Source: Candidatus Saccharimonadota bacterium
GTDB lineage: Bacteria > Patescibacteriota > Saccharimonadia > Saccharimonadales > Saccharimonadaceae
Direction: 5' to 3'
DNA length: 64,000 nucleotides
Assembly (NCBI GenBank): GCA_017404335.1
Contig: JAFRCN010000006.1
Location: 62,001-126,000, forward strand
Numbering within the stretch: position 1 is the stretch's first letter; every line of letters begins with the position of its first letter. The notes under the pieces are model-generated. The model had not been told where the DNA came from. It searched no databases and saw only the letters and a program-made list of their open reading frames with translations. Below are positions 34,998-42,843 of this stretch, one piece after another. Both the position numbers and the translations under genes were made by a program.

Positions 34998-36233
34998 GTG
35001 AAAATTTTAGGGATTGAGACGAGTTGTGACGAGACGGCGGCTTCGGTGGTTCTAGACGGGGTTACGATTTTGTCGAACGTCGTGGTGTCGCAGATTGATA
35101 TTTTTGCTGAGTATGGAGGAGTGATACCGGAGGTCGCGGCACGGAGTCATTTAGAGGCGATTTTACCGGTGATTGATAAGGCACTTTCTGATGCTAACTG
35201 TACTTGGGATAATATAGACGCGATTGCGGTGACGCATGCGCCGGGGCTTCTTGGGTCGCTGCTTATTGGGACTTTGACTGCTAGAACTCTTGCGATTTTG
35301 CATTCGAAACCGCTATATGCGGTGCATCATTTGAAAAGTCATGTGTATGCGAATTGGCTAAACACAGAGAATCAGAATAATATTTTCGCGACGCGCTCGC
35401 GCCGTCCCGTCGTTACGGGCGGCGCTTCGCTCGTTCCCTCCCCGTTGGTCGGGCATGGTCGCGAAAAAATTCATTCTGATTCTCCACGGTTCCCTTTGCT
35501 TGCATTGGTGGTTTCGGGAGGACATACGCAGATTTTGTATATGAAGGGGCATAATCAGTTTGAAATCATTGGAACGACGCGTGATGATGCGGTCGGAGAG
35601 TGCTTTGATAAAGTCGCAAAAATACTCGGACTGCCGTATCCGGGAGGACCATCAATAGCGAAGGCCGCAAAAGGAAAGATGTCGGTAGGCACAGCGTGCC
35701 CTTCGGGCACGCTCCGGGCCGCTCTGGCCAAGTCTTCATGTCCCGCAGGACACACCGTGCCTACCGACATCTTTCCTGGTGATCCCGATCGATATCGGTT
35801 TCCGCATCCGAAAGTTGAGGGGTTGGATTTTTCGTTTTCGGGGCTCAAGACGGCTGTGCTTCGCGAGGTGCAGAAGGAAGTCGGGGTGCCGATTTCGTAT
35901 CCGTCTTTTAAGCTAAAAGAGTTGCTTAGCCCACAACAGGTTTGTGATTTTGCAGCGTCGTTTCAGAGGGAAGCAATAGAGATTTTGGCTGAGAAGGTCG
36001 AGAAGGCGGTCTCGATGTATTTGGACGCTCGGTCGATTGTGGTCGCCGGAGGAGTAAGTGCGAATGAAGAGCTAAGAAAGAGACTTAAAGACGCTTACTT
36101 CCCTGCCCCGAAACTCTCGGGGGACAATGGGGCGATGGTGGGAGCGGCGGCGTATTATGAAATTATTTCAGGAGTGGAGCCGACCGACCCGTATGCTCTC
36201 AATATCTATCCGCGGGTTTCGATCGAAAGCTAG
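34998..36233 (+). CDS. tsaD: tRNA A37 threonylcarbamoyltransferase, with two in-frame element insertions
   Basis: 411 residues from a GTG at 34998; TATAAT (34986-34991) ends 6 nt upstream. TsaD completes t6A37 on ANN-decoding tRNAs. Visible: VKILGIETSCDETAASVV, metal site HHLKSH, LALVVSGGHTQIL, DDAVGECFDKVAKILGLPYPGGP, DFSFSGLKTAVLREV, VVAGGVSANEELR and the final SGDNGAMVGAAAYYE. Relative to normal TsaD there are two extra segments. One is after ANWLNTENQNN (element B1), the other after GPSIAKAAKG (element A1), each about 30-35 residues in a surface-loop position. All core motifs remain. Confidence 0.93.
   Translation: MKILGIETSCDETAASVVLDGVTILSNVVVSQIDIFAEYGGVIPEVAARSHLEAILPVIDKALSDANCTWDNIDAIAVTHAPGLLGSLLIGTLTARTLAILHSKPLYAVHHLKSHVYANWLNTENQNNIFATRSRRPVVTGGASLVPSPLVGHGREKIHSDSPRFPLLALVVSGGHTQILYMKGHNQFEIIGTTRDDAVGECFDKVAKILGLPYPGGPSIAKAAKGKMSVGTACPSGTLRAALAKSSCPAGHTVPTDIFPGDPDRYRFPHPKVEGLDFSFSGLKTAVLREVQKEVGVPISYPSFKLKELLSPQQVCDFAASFQREAIEILAEKVEKAVSMYLDARSIVVAGGVSANEELRKRLKDAYFPAPKLSGDNGAMVGAAAYYEIISGVEPTDPYALNIYPRVSIES
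35367..35484. repeat. Palindromic element, family B, copy B1 (inside tsaD)
   Basis: Arms GAGAATCAGAAT...TTTTCGCGAC (35367-35392) and their inverse complement (35458-35484) enclose a core with the family hairpin CCCGT-cgtt-ACGGG and the GCGCTTCGCTCG block. The arms resemble no other copy. The frame stays open (peptide RSRRPVVTGGAS). Confidence 0.88.
35673..35776. repeat. Palindromic element, family A, copy A1 (inside tsaD)
   Basis: Perfect 20-bp inverted arms (35673-35692 and 35757-35776, beginning GGAAAGATGTCGG) flank a core of about 60 bp that is nearly identical in A2 and A3. Core hairpins: GTGCCC-ttc-GGGCAC, GGCC-gctct-GGCC, and a GTCxT...AGGAC stem. It encodes GTACPSGTLRAALAKSSCPA in frame. 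Confidence 0.92.
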
Positions 36234-36637
36234 TAGGTTAGGAGACGGGCGACGTCGGATTGGCGGGCGAATTTTTGGTCGAAAGTCCAGAGAGGGAGGG
36301 CGCCTTTAGTCTCGGCGCGAGCCTCGAGGACACAATCGTCGAAAGAGAGAGACGGATGGGAAGCATATTTTTCAAAAATGGGGTCGAAGAATTTTCGGTC
36401 ATAAATAATCATTGGGTTATTTAGAATGAGCTGGACGTCTTGATGGATTTTTTCTCTGGGGACGTGTTCTCTGGTAAGAACATGGACGACCTCCATAATC
36501 GCAGTGTCGTCGACATAGAAATCTTGGCCATTCAATAAGAGATCCCGAGCGAGGTTTCGTTGCTCGGTATTATCGTTGCGAATAAGTCGTAAGATAATGC
36601 AGCTATCTAGAGAGGCAATTCTATAGTTTAATTCCAT
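36230..36637 (-). CDS. PIN-domain toxin (VapC-like)
   Basis: 135 residues from the ATG at 36637. PIN ribonuclease fold: first acidic residue in IASLDSCIILRLIRND, Glu in AIMEVVHVLTR, Asp pair in SLSFDDCVLEARAE, Asp in LWTFDQKFARQ. Such toxins cleave tRNA or rRNA. It overlaps the upstream AbrB-type antitoxin by 17 bp, and its stop overlaps the tsaD stop. It is a paralogue of the toxin at 42844-43263 (shared LWTFDxK ending). Confidence 0.87.
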   Translation of the reverse strand: MELNYRIASLDSCIILRLIRNDNTEQRNLARDLLLNGQDFYVDDTAIMEVVHVLTREHVPREKIHQDVQLILNNPMIIYDRKFFDPIFEKYASHPSLSFDDCVLEARAETKGALPLWTFDQKFARQSDVARLLTY

Positions 36638-36983
36638 ATTCTTCCTCGAATTCTTTCTTCCCCTCTTCGGTTTCGTAGTAAGCATCCATAACCTCCTCGT
36701 AATCCATTCCCTTATATTTTTCGAAGGCTTCGGCAAACTTGGGATTCGTTCGTTTCAATTTTTCGTTGCTGTCCCAAATCTTTTTTAGGGATTCTTCGAG
36801 TAATTCTTTACGGGATTTTTCTTTGCCGAGGATGACTTTTTTATCTTTGATGTCGAAAGTGAGGCGGTTTTCGCCCGGGATAATACCGAGTAAGTCGCGG
36901 ACGGCTTTCGGGATAGTCGCCTGACCCGAAGAATTAATGGCGACAGCGTAAGTCATGGTTTCTCCTTGTTTAGATTTTTTCAT
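36621..36983 (-). CDS. AbrB/SpoVT-type antitoxin
   Basis: 120 residues from the ATG at 36983 (AAAGGAG upstream). A second candidate at 36956 (AAGGAGAAACC before MTYAVAI) would give a more typical N-terminus. Swapped-hairpin DNA-binding domain AVAINSSGQATIPKAVRDLLGIIPGENRLTF, then a long charged C-terminal part for toxin binding. It should bind the TATGAAT repeats just upstream and repress its own operon. Confidence 0.86.
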   Translation of the reverse strand: MKKSKQGETMTYAVAINSSGQATIPKAVRDLLGIIPGENRLTFDIKDKKVILGKEKSRKELLEESLKKIWDSNEKLKRTNPKFAEAFEKYKGMDYEEVMDAYYETEEGKKEFEEEYGIKL

Positions 36984-36996
36984 AGCATCTCCTTTG

Positions 36997-37064
36997 GTAT
37001 GAATTATATATTATTCATAGTTGATTGTAAAGTATGAATCTAGCTAGTTTTTATGAAATTCATA
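36997..37064 (-). promoter_or_regulatory. Operator/promoter of the AbrB-PIN operon
   Basis: Within 65 bp there are repeated half-sites TATGAAT/ATTCATA: a near-palindrome at 36999-37020, a half-site near 37033, and TATGAAATTCATA near 37051. The -10-like TATAAT lies inside the first palindrome. Confidence 0.65.
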
Positions 37065-37066
37065 AT

Positions 37067-39280
37067 TTAGGGGAGGAAGAAGAGGGTGCGGGCGAGGGGG
37101 AGGACAAGTGAGGTCGCAAAGAGGAAGAAGATAAGCATTAAGAGGGAGGCGCGGAAATAATTGAGGGGTTTAGAGATGCGATAGATTAGGACGAAGCCGA
37201 TGACGAAAACTACGAGAGAGGAGAGGGCGGTCAGTTCGGAGCGAGAGATGTCGAAAACGGCGGCGAGGATTGAAAGGGTGAGGGCGGAGACGGCAACAAG
37301 AAGGCCGGTTGGAACGGAATAATGCTTGATATTGTTGACGAATTGGTTTTTGATTCTTTCGGTGTTGTTTTCGAGGGCGAGAGCGAGGCCGGGGAGGCCG
37401 ATGCAGAGGAAGTTTAGAAGGGACATCTCAATCGGGGAGAAGGGATATTCGAAGGGCAAGACAACGAAGAGGACGGCAAGGAGAGAGGCGTAAACAGTTT
37501 TACTGAGGAAGAGGGTGGCGGAGCGTTCGAGATTATTGATTGATCTTCTGCCCTCCGCGATAATGCTGGGGACGGATTTGAAATCGGAATCTAGGAGGAC
37601 GAGCTTCGCGGAACGACGGGCGGCGTCGGAACCTTCGCCGATGGCGATGGAAACGTCGGCTTCTTTCATGGCCAAGATGTCGTTCACGCCGTCGCCGGTC
37701 ATGGCGAGGGTTTTGCCTTGCTTTTTTAGAGCTTTAATCAGGGAACGTTTCTCGGATGGAGTGACGCGGGTGAAGATGTTGTAGTTTTTTACGAGCTCGG
37801 CGTAGTTTTTAGTTTTTACGTCGGAGAGGTTAATGGCGTTGACGCCCCTTAGGCCGACTTTTTCGGCGATTTTTTCTACGGCGGATTTGTCGTCGCCAGA
37901 GATAATTTTGACGTCGATGTTGTTGTCGTAGAAGTACTTGATAATTTCTTTAGCATCGGGGCGGAGTTCGTCTTCGAGGCGGATGAAACCGAGCAACTTA
38001 TCTGTTTGAACGCGAGAATACCCGTCGTTCTCGGAACGCTCCCTCGCGCCCGTCGTTACGGGGCTCGGTCGCTCCGTATTTTCCCCGTCGGAAAATATGC
38101 TCCTCGAACGAGGGTATTCCTCGCGTTTAACCACGGCTAGAGTACGGTAGGTGGCGGAGGATTGTTTGACCTGGTTGATGATTTCTGGGTCGGAGGTGAT
38201 GAAGTCGATGGCGCCGAGGAGGTAGGTGGCATTTTTTGTCTTGATGCCGGAGTATTTGCGGTCGGAGGAGAAGTCGATGACCTCGGTAATGCCATTTATT
38301 TCGTCAAATTTGGCATTTTTTAGGAACTTTTGCTTCAAAGCGGTTATGGTAGCGTTGTCGGCGGATTGATGGCTTAGAATCGACGCTAGGACCCTCTCAA
38401 ACGATTTATCGAGGGTGGTATAGTCATGGACTTTCATTTTGCCGGTCGTGAGGGTGCCGGTCTTGTCGAGGGCGATGCAATCGACCCGGGCGAGAGTTTC
38501 GATCGAATAGAGGTCTTGGACGAGGACTTTTTGTTTGGATAGTCTAATCGTTGCGAGAGCAAGGACGGAGCTCGTTAGGAGGACGAGGCCCTCGGGAATC
38601 ATGTTGATAAGAGCGGCGACGGTGCTGGTCACGGCGACTTCGGTAGTCGTATCAGGGACGCGGAATCTCGACCAAAGGAGGAGAGCGCCAATGGGGATGA
38701 GGGCAATAGAGATGTATTTTACAATATTGTTCATGATTGTAAAGAGCTTGCTGTCGGCGGTTTTGATGGTTTTGGCGGAGCTTTCGAGCTTGGAGATGAG
38801 CGAATCGTTTACGTCGGTCGTTGCGAGGGCTTTACAGGAGCCGGAGATGACGAAGCTACCAGAGAGGAGCCGGTCGCCTTTATTCTTATGGATATTGTCC
38901 TGCTCGCCGGTGATGAAGGATTCGTTGACTTCGATAGTTCCCTGCTCGACGGTCGCGTCGACGAGGATTTGGTCGCCGAGGGCGAGAGACATTAAATCAC
39001 CCTTTTTGATCTCGCTTGCGGGGATTTGGTAGGATTTACCATCTCGTATGACGGTCGGTTTTTGCTCGGAGAGGAGACGGAGTTTATCGATAGTTCTTTT
39101 TGCGCGGATTTCATTGATGATGCTGATTAGGGTGTTTGCGATGGCGATGAGGATAAAAAGGAGGTTTTTGTAGGAGCCTACAGAGATAATCATCAGGGCG
39201 AGGATGAGGTTGACGAGATTAAAAATCGTACAGAGGTTTTTAAGAATAATCTTCGGGTACCCATTTAATTTTTGACTCAT
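37067..39280 (-). CDS. P-type cation ATPase, with an in-frame element insertion
   Basis: 737 residues from the ATG at 39280 (TATAAT ends 6 nt upstream). Motifs: TGEQ in the actuator (ESFITGEQDNIHKNKGD), phosphorylation site CIALDKTGTLTTGKM, VKIISGDDKSAVEKI, MTGDGVNDILAMKEADVSIAIGEG. Membrane helix 4 has NMIPEGLVLLTS, the PEGL type, not the CPx of heavy-metal pumps, so a Ca/Mg/K-type cation is more likely. No N-terminal metal domain. Residues near 390-430 (SPVTTGARERSENDG) come from palindromic element B2 within the nucleotide-binding domain. Confidence 0.88.
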   Translation of the reverse strand: MSQKLNGYPKIILKNLCTIFNLVNLILALMIISVGSYKNLLFILIAIANTLISIINEIRAKRTIDKLRLLSEQKPTVIRDGKSYQIPASEIKKGDLMSLALGDQILVDATVEQGTIEVNESFITGEQDNIHKNKGDRLLSGSFVISGSCKALATTDVNDSLISKLESSAKTIKTADSKLFTIMNNIVKYISIALIPIGALLLWSRFRVPDTTTEVAVTSTVAALINMIPEGLVLLTSSVLALATIRLSKQKVLVQDLYSIETLARVDCIALDKTGTLTTGKMKVHDYTTLDKSFERVLASILSHQSADNATITALKQKFLKNAKFDEINGITEVIDFSSDRKYSGIKTKNATYLLGAIDFITSDPEIINQVKQSSATYRTLAVVKREEYPRSRSIFSDGENTERPSPVTTGARERSENDGYSRVQTDKLLGFIRLEDELRPDAKEIIKYFYDNNIDVKIISGDDKSAVEKIAEKVGLRGVNAINLSDVKTKNYAELVKNYNIFTRVTPSEKRSLIKALKKQGKTLAMTGDGVNDILAMKEADVSIAIGEGSDAARRSAKLVLLDSDFKSVPSIIAEGRRSINNLERSATLFLSKTVYASLLAVLFVVLPFEYPFSPIEMSLLNFLCIGLPGLALALENNTERIKNQFVNNIKHYSVPTGLLVAVSALTLSILAAVFDISRSELTALSSLVVFVIGFVLIYRISKPLNYFRASLLMLIFFLFATSLVLPLARTLFFLP
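38009..38127. repeat. Palindromic element, family B, copy B2 (inside the P-type ATPase)
   Basis: Arms AACGCGAGAATACCCGTCGTTC (as 38009-38030) and the matching inverse at 38106-38127, two small gaps. The core has gcgCCCGT-cgtt-ACGGGgctcg, and then a second hairpin TATTTTCC-ccgtc-GGAAAATA specific to this copy. Reading frame kept. Confidence 0.87.
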
Positions 39281-39353
39281 GGGGAAATTATAGCATAAAT
39301 TGCACTGCCGTGATATTCGGTTTGTAAACCATATCATGAGGTATAATGGTTGT

Positions 39354-39791
39354 ATGATTAGGATTATTTGCGGGGGGAGAAAAAATGCGGGGGCTTTTGC
39401 GGAAATTATTGCCGAGTACGAAAAAAGGCTTCGGAAGCCGTTTAATGTGAGTTGGGAGTTTTATGACGAAGAGAAGCTAATTTCTCGACTGGAGAAGGAG
39501 TGGTCGTTTTCGCATACGGTTCAGTTTGTGATCGTCTGCGATGAGCGTGGCAAAATTATATCATCAGATGAATATTCTCTCTTGATTTCTAAAGCGTTTT
39601 TGAACACGCGGGAGGTCGTAATACTGATTGGTGGGGCGTATGGGTTTTCGGATGTTATCCGAGAAAAGGCTGATTTTGTGTGGAGTTTTTCGAAGTTGGT
39701 GTTTCCTCATATGCTGTTTCGGGCGATGGTGGCTGAGCAGATTTATCGGGCGCAAGAAATACATGATGGCGGGAAGTACCATCATGTATAA
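39354..39791 (+). CDS. rlmH: 23S rRNA pseudouridine-1915 N3-methyltransferase
   Basis: 145 residues from the ATG at 39354 (TATAAT ends 6 nt upstream). SPOUT methyltransferase acting on assembled 70S ribosomes. Visible: MIRIICGGRKN, IAEYEKRLRKPF, VVILIGGAYGFSD (SAM knot), FPHMLFRAMVAEQIYRAQEIHDGGKYHH (C-terminal signature). Divergent from the P-type ATPase. Confidence 0.94.
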   Translation: MIRIICGGRKNAGAFAEIIAEYEKRLRKPFNVSWEFYDEEKLISRLEKEWSFSHTVQFVIVCDERGKIISSDEYSLLISKAFLNTREVVILIGGAYGFSDVIREKADFVWSFSKLVFPHMLFRAMVAEQIYRAQEIHDGGKYHHV

Positions 39792-39832
39792 TTTATTCGT
39801 ATGGTGAGATAATTTCTCTTTAGCTTCAGTTA

Positions 39833-39871
39833 TAAAAAGTGCCCCGGGTGCATTGCGTGCATTGCCGGGGC
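39833..39871 (-). terminator. Terminator after the SH3-like small gene
   Basis: GCCCCGG..CCGGGGC with an inner TGCA-rich stem, followed on the minus strand by ACTTTTTATAA. Confidence 0.8.
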
Positions 39872-39881
39872 TGACGGGGGG

Positions 39882-40160
39882 TTAGATTTTGGTGAGTCTG
39901 GCTTCTTTGACGTAGCCGGACTGGCCATTATCCATCATGATGTGGAAGTGGTGATCCGTGCGGTCACGGCGAATTTCGATGATTTTGCCGTAGCCGGGCG
40001 TCGTGATGCCGGGACAGATATATCCCCTATAGCTATCACCAGTGACCATAACTCGGTCGCCCACACTGAACTTCAGTCTCCCGTTTTCTTGGAATCCCAC
40101 TGGGGTTTCGTTCGAAGTTGTAACGAGAAAGCAATTCGAATAGATAGTTCTTTCCAACAT
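39882..40160 (-). CDS. Small SH3/KOW-like protein, unknown function
   Basis: 92 residues; AAGGAGGAGAGGTT before the ATG. Beta-rich, with KFSVGDRVMVTGDSYRGYI and GYGKIIEIRR plus DNGQSGYVKEARLTKI, which look like an SH3 or KOW barrel. No signal peptide. Monocistronic, with a full-consensus promoter and a terminator, like the gene at 3103-3831. A regulator, RNA-binding or inhibitor role cannot be told from sequence. Confidence 0.78.
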   Translation of the reverse strand: MLERTIYSNCFLVTTSNETPVGFQENGRLKFSVGDRVMVTGDSYRGYICPGITTPGYGKIIEIRRDRTDHHFHIMMDNGQSGYVKEARLTKI

Positions 40161-40164
40161 AACC

Positions 40165-40238
40165 TCTCCTCCTTAATGTACATTAGCTTAACGCTAGCGG
40201 AATGATTCAATTATATCACACCTTCTTATTTTTGTCAA
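40165..40238 (-). promoter_or_regulatory. Consensus promoter and leader of the SH3-like gene
   Basis: TTGACA (40238-40233), 17 nt, TATAAT (40215-40210). The leader contains CCGCTAGCGTTAAGCTAATG with self-complementary TAGC/GCTA elements, then the Shine-Dalgarno site. Confidence 0.75.
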
Positions 40239-40246
40239 GGTCTATT

Positions 40247-41401
40247 TTAGGGATGGAGTTTTTGGAGGAGTTTGTGGAGGTGGAAGAAGGGGGAGAGAGG
40301 GGCTTCGTGGGCGCCAATAAGCTCAGTTACACGGCCGGTTTCTTCGGAGGTAAAACCTTTTTTGAAGTCGTAGATGCCGTAGTCTTTGGAACTTGGATCG
40401 GGAAGACCGTTGATGCCGTAGAAATTGTAACGCTTGAAACCTTGATCGGCTGCGAATTTGATCATGTGCCACTGGATTAGGTATTGGGCGTTGTAGTCTT
40501 TCATGTATTTTTCGTCGCTACCGGAGAAAAGGTAAATCACCTCGTCGCCGTAGAGCATAAACATGGCTGCGGATAAAGGAATTGGGGTGACAGAATGCAC
40601 TGCGTGCCCTTCGGGCACGCTCCGGGCCGCTCTGGCCAAGTCCTCATGTCCCGCAGAACACGTAGCGCATTCTGCCACCCCAGTTGCTTCTGCGAGCATG
40701 AATTTCACTTCGCCGCGGGGGGTGAAGAGGTCATACATTTGTTCGTAGTAGGAGAGGGGTTTGTCGGAGAAGTGGCGTCGGAGTGAGGTAGATTCGGTGA
40801 TTTGTTTGAAAATTTTGAGTTCTTCCCTTTTTAGCTCGCGGACTTTGACGCCCATTTTTTCGGCTTTCCGAATGTGGTTTCTGGTGTTTCGTTTCATCTC
40901 AGCGAAAATTTGGTCTTTTGTACGGTTTTTTATGTCGAGAACGAAGCTATACTTAGGTTGGCCCGAGCCGGGAGCGGGTTTAAAACCGAGGTTTTTTAGG
41001 TTTTCTTCGGCTATTTTGTGGTTAAAGCCGTTTTCGGCGACTTCGCCGTTTCTTTTTCGTTCAACAACTTCGTAATATGGATCAATGCGGAGGACGTAGC
41101 CGTTATGAGTTTTAGCGAATTTTTTAAGGTTTTTTAGGAAAAAGTCGGTTAAGGGCTTATTTTCGAGATCGAGTAAGGGGCCGCCTGGGGCGATGAAAGT
41201 AGATTTACCGAGGAAAGTTGGTTTTGCGATAAGGAGGGTTGCGGCGAGAAGTTTGCCATCTTCTTCGACACCTAAGTAATAAGCAGTCCAGCCGGAGCTT
41301 TCGCGGTGTTTCGCGATTTCGGGGGTTTCGGCGAAGGATTTATAGGGAGAGGTTTTCGCAAAATTTCTAAATTCTGTTTCGGTTAGGCTTCTAAATCTCA
41401 T
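40247..41401 (-). CDS. FemAB-like aminoacyltransferase, with an in-frame element insertion
   Basis: 384 residues. GNAT-type FemA/B/X fold: FAKTSPYKSFAETPEIA, YVLRIDPYYEV, FAEMKRNTRNHIRKAEKMGVKV, AAMFMLYGDEVIYLFSGSDEKYM, WHMIKFAADQGFKRYNFYGING, FKKGF. FemAB proteins add interpeptide-bridge amino acids from aminoacyl-tRNA to peptidoglycan precursors. Residues about 240-270 (AECATCSAGHEDLARAARSV) come from palindromic element A2. It follows its paralogue with a 4-bp overlap. Confidence 0.88.
   Translation of the reverse strand: MRFRSLTETEFRNFAKTSPYKSFAETPEIAKHRESSGWTAYYLGVEEDGKLLAATLLIAKPTFLGKSTFIAPGGPLLDLENKPLTDFFLKNLKKFAKTHNGYVLRIDPYYEVVERKRNGEVAENGFNHKIAEENLKNLGFKPAPGSGQPKYSFVLDIKNRTKDQIFAEMKRNTRNHIRKAEKMGVKVRELKREELKIFKQITESTSLRRHFSDKPLSYYEQMYDLFTPRGEVKFMLAEATGVAECATCSAGHEDLARAARSVPEGHAVHSVTPIPLSAAMFMLYGDEVIYLFSGSDEKYMKDYNAQYLIQWHMIKFAADQGFKRYNFYGINGLPDPSSKDYGIYDFKKGFTSEETGRVTELIGAHEAPLSPFFHLHKLLQKLHP
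40584..40681. repeat. Palindromic element, family A, copy A2 (inside a FemAB gene)
   Basis: Arms GGGGTGACAGAATGC.. (40584-40604) and ..GCATTCTGCCACCCC (40661-40681) match over 18 of 21 bp. The core is nearly identical to A1 and A3 but is read in the opposite orientation relative to the host gene compared with tsaD, and is still open. Confidence 0.92.
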
Positions 41402-42309
41402 TTGATTTTCCTTATTAAGCGATTGAGTTTTCGGGTTAGCTGGTAGAGGTGGTATTTTAGAGGATTTTCTACTATGTCATATGTTCCGAGATAGTCCTTT
41501 TCGTAGCCGGCGAAGGTCTTTTTAAAATTGGTGAAGCCGGCCCAGGGGTGATCTTTTGGAGCGTTTTCGGGGGCGATACCCCAAAAGTCGAAGAGTTTTT
41601 TGCCATCTCTTTTGGCATCTTCGATTAGTTTGATGGTTAAAATACCAGTGGCGTGGAACTTTTTTCCTTCTTCGGATTGAGCGCCTTGGAGATTGTATCT
41701 CGTGTCTTTATAATCGAAAACGAGGCCGGCTGCAATTACTGTTTCTTCCCACACAACTAAATAAAGTGTCGCGAAGGGTTGTTTTAGCTCGGTTTTGAGG
41801 TAATTCTCTGAAAAAGTACTGATTCCCTTTTCTTTCGCGAGGGCTTTTTGGAGATCTAGGAGATATTTAATTTCGTCGGGGTTTTTAGATGTTTTAATTG
41901 TTAGGCCGTTTTTTCCGGCATTTTTGTAATATCTTAAGAGGCGGGAGGGGAGTTTTTTCTTTAAATCGTCTTCAGTTCCGGTTAAATCGAGGAGCCAAGT
42001 TTCTTTTGGGTTTAAATCCTTTGATTTTTTAGCGTTTTTGGGGAGTTTTAGTGACGAATTTTGGGGTTCAATACGTGTAAAAATCACGTTGTTGCACTTC
42101 GCTAAGGCTTTTATTGATTTTAAGGCTCTATTAAATGATGTTTGGTCCTTAACGACTGGGCCGTAAGGAAGATAAAGGTAATTCCCTATCGGAGTTTTCT
42201 TCAGAATGGCTAGATAATGAAAATTTTCACCAGTTTCTTCGAAACTAGTTTCATTTAAATCATCCTGGAGGGTCTTCCAGAGGTGAGATTGGGCAATTGG
42301 GTCTTCCAT
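41398..42309 (-). CDS. FemAB-like aminoacyltransferase
   Basis: 303 residues. Same fold as its neighbour: QSHLWKTLQDDL, YLPYGPVVKD, LLDLTGTEDDLKKKLPSRLLRYYKNAGKNGL, GAQSEEGKKFHATGIL, FDFWGIAPENAPKDHPWAGFTNFKKTFAG. TATAAT ends 8 nt before the ATG, so it is the first gene of the pair. Two tandem enzymes suggest a two-step peptide bridge. Confidence 0.88.
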   Translation of the reverse strand: MEDPIAQSHLWKTLQDDLNETSFEETGENFHYLAILKKTPIGNYLYLPYGPVVKDQTSFNRALKSIKALAKCNNVIFTRIEPQNSSLKLPKNAKKSKDLNPKETWLLDLTGTEDDLKKKLPSRLLRYYKNAGKNGLTIKTSKNPDEIKYLLDLQKALAKEKGISTFSENYLKTELKQPFATLYLVVWEETVIAAGLVFDYKDTRYNLQGAQSEEGKKFHATGILTIKLIEDAKRDGKKLFDFWGIAPENAPKDHPWAGFTNFKKTFAGYEKDYLGTYDIVENPLKYHLYQLTRKLNRLIRKIK

Positions 42310-42334
42310 TTATCTAAATTATAGCACAATTTAA

Positions 42335-42486
42335 AATCTTGGTCCGCCGTGAAATTTGTTGACTTTAATTCCCTTTTATTGTTTGGGTATCAAAATTTAC
42401 CGATTTTAAAGTCGGCGGATGCTAAAATAACTCGTTTTACTCCCAACTGCTGTCCACACAGCAACAGTTGTTATTTTCATTTTAGC
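42335..42486. repeat. Intergenic palindromes
   Basis: Two structures occupy this 290-bp gap. TCCGCCG..ACTTTAA (near 42341) pairs with TTAAAGTCGGCGGA (42406-42419). GCTAAAATAAC (42421-42431) pairs with GTTATTTT and TTTTAGC (to 42486), enclosing AACTGCTGT-ccac-ACAGCAaCAGTT. They may be further element copies or degenerate ones; no core matches families A-D. Confidence 0.6.
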
Positions 42487-42600
42487 TTGGGCGTCTTGTT
42501 TTGTCAAGTGCGGTTGCTAGGCTAGTCGGTTGCTAAACATAAGGGAAATAGGGAATTATGGGTTATTCTTCTTGTGCAAAACATGGTATAATTCGGGTAT

Positions 42601-42811
42601 GGCTTATATTCGGAAATTTAAAACGACGAGCGGGGCGACGGGAGTGCAGGTTTGCTACAAGGAAGGGAATCAAGTAGTAAAAACCGTCCATGTCGGATCT
42701 TCTGCTTCGGAAAAAGGTTTGGAAAAGTTAATCCGGAAGGCGCGGGGAATTATCGACAGCGAAAAGGGAAGGCCAATGTTTAATCTCGATAAGTTTAACG
42801 CAAAAAAATAG
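42601..42811 (+). CDS. Small protein resembling the N-terminus of an IS1634-type transposase
   Basis: 70 residues from the ATG at 42601 (GGTATAAT ends 6 nt upstream). MAYIRKFKTTSGATGVQVCY and VHVGSSASEKGLEKLIRKAR look like the N-terminal part of IS1634/IS4-group transposases. The DDE catalytic part is absent and a terminator follows at once, so this is a remnant or a domesticated small DNA-binding protein. The comparison is from memory of the family pattern. Confidence 0.6.
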
Positions 42812-42829
42812 CCCGCGGGGGCTATTTTT
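42803..42829. terminator. Terminator overlapping the stop of the 70-residue gene
   Basis: AAAAAATAGCCC-gcg-GGGCTATTTTT, T runs on both strands; it also faces the toxin gene at 42844. Confidence 0.85.
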
Positions 42830-42843
42830 CGTAGGGAACTGTT

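Noticed and set aside
34998-36233. tsaD inserts as inteins or introns
   Set aside because: Inserts are only about 35 codons, lack intein motifs and intron cores, and their sequences recur as palindromic elements in other genes.
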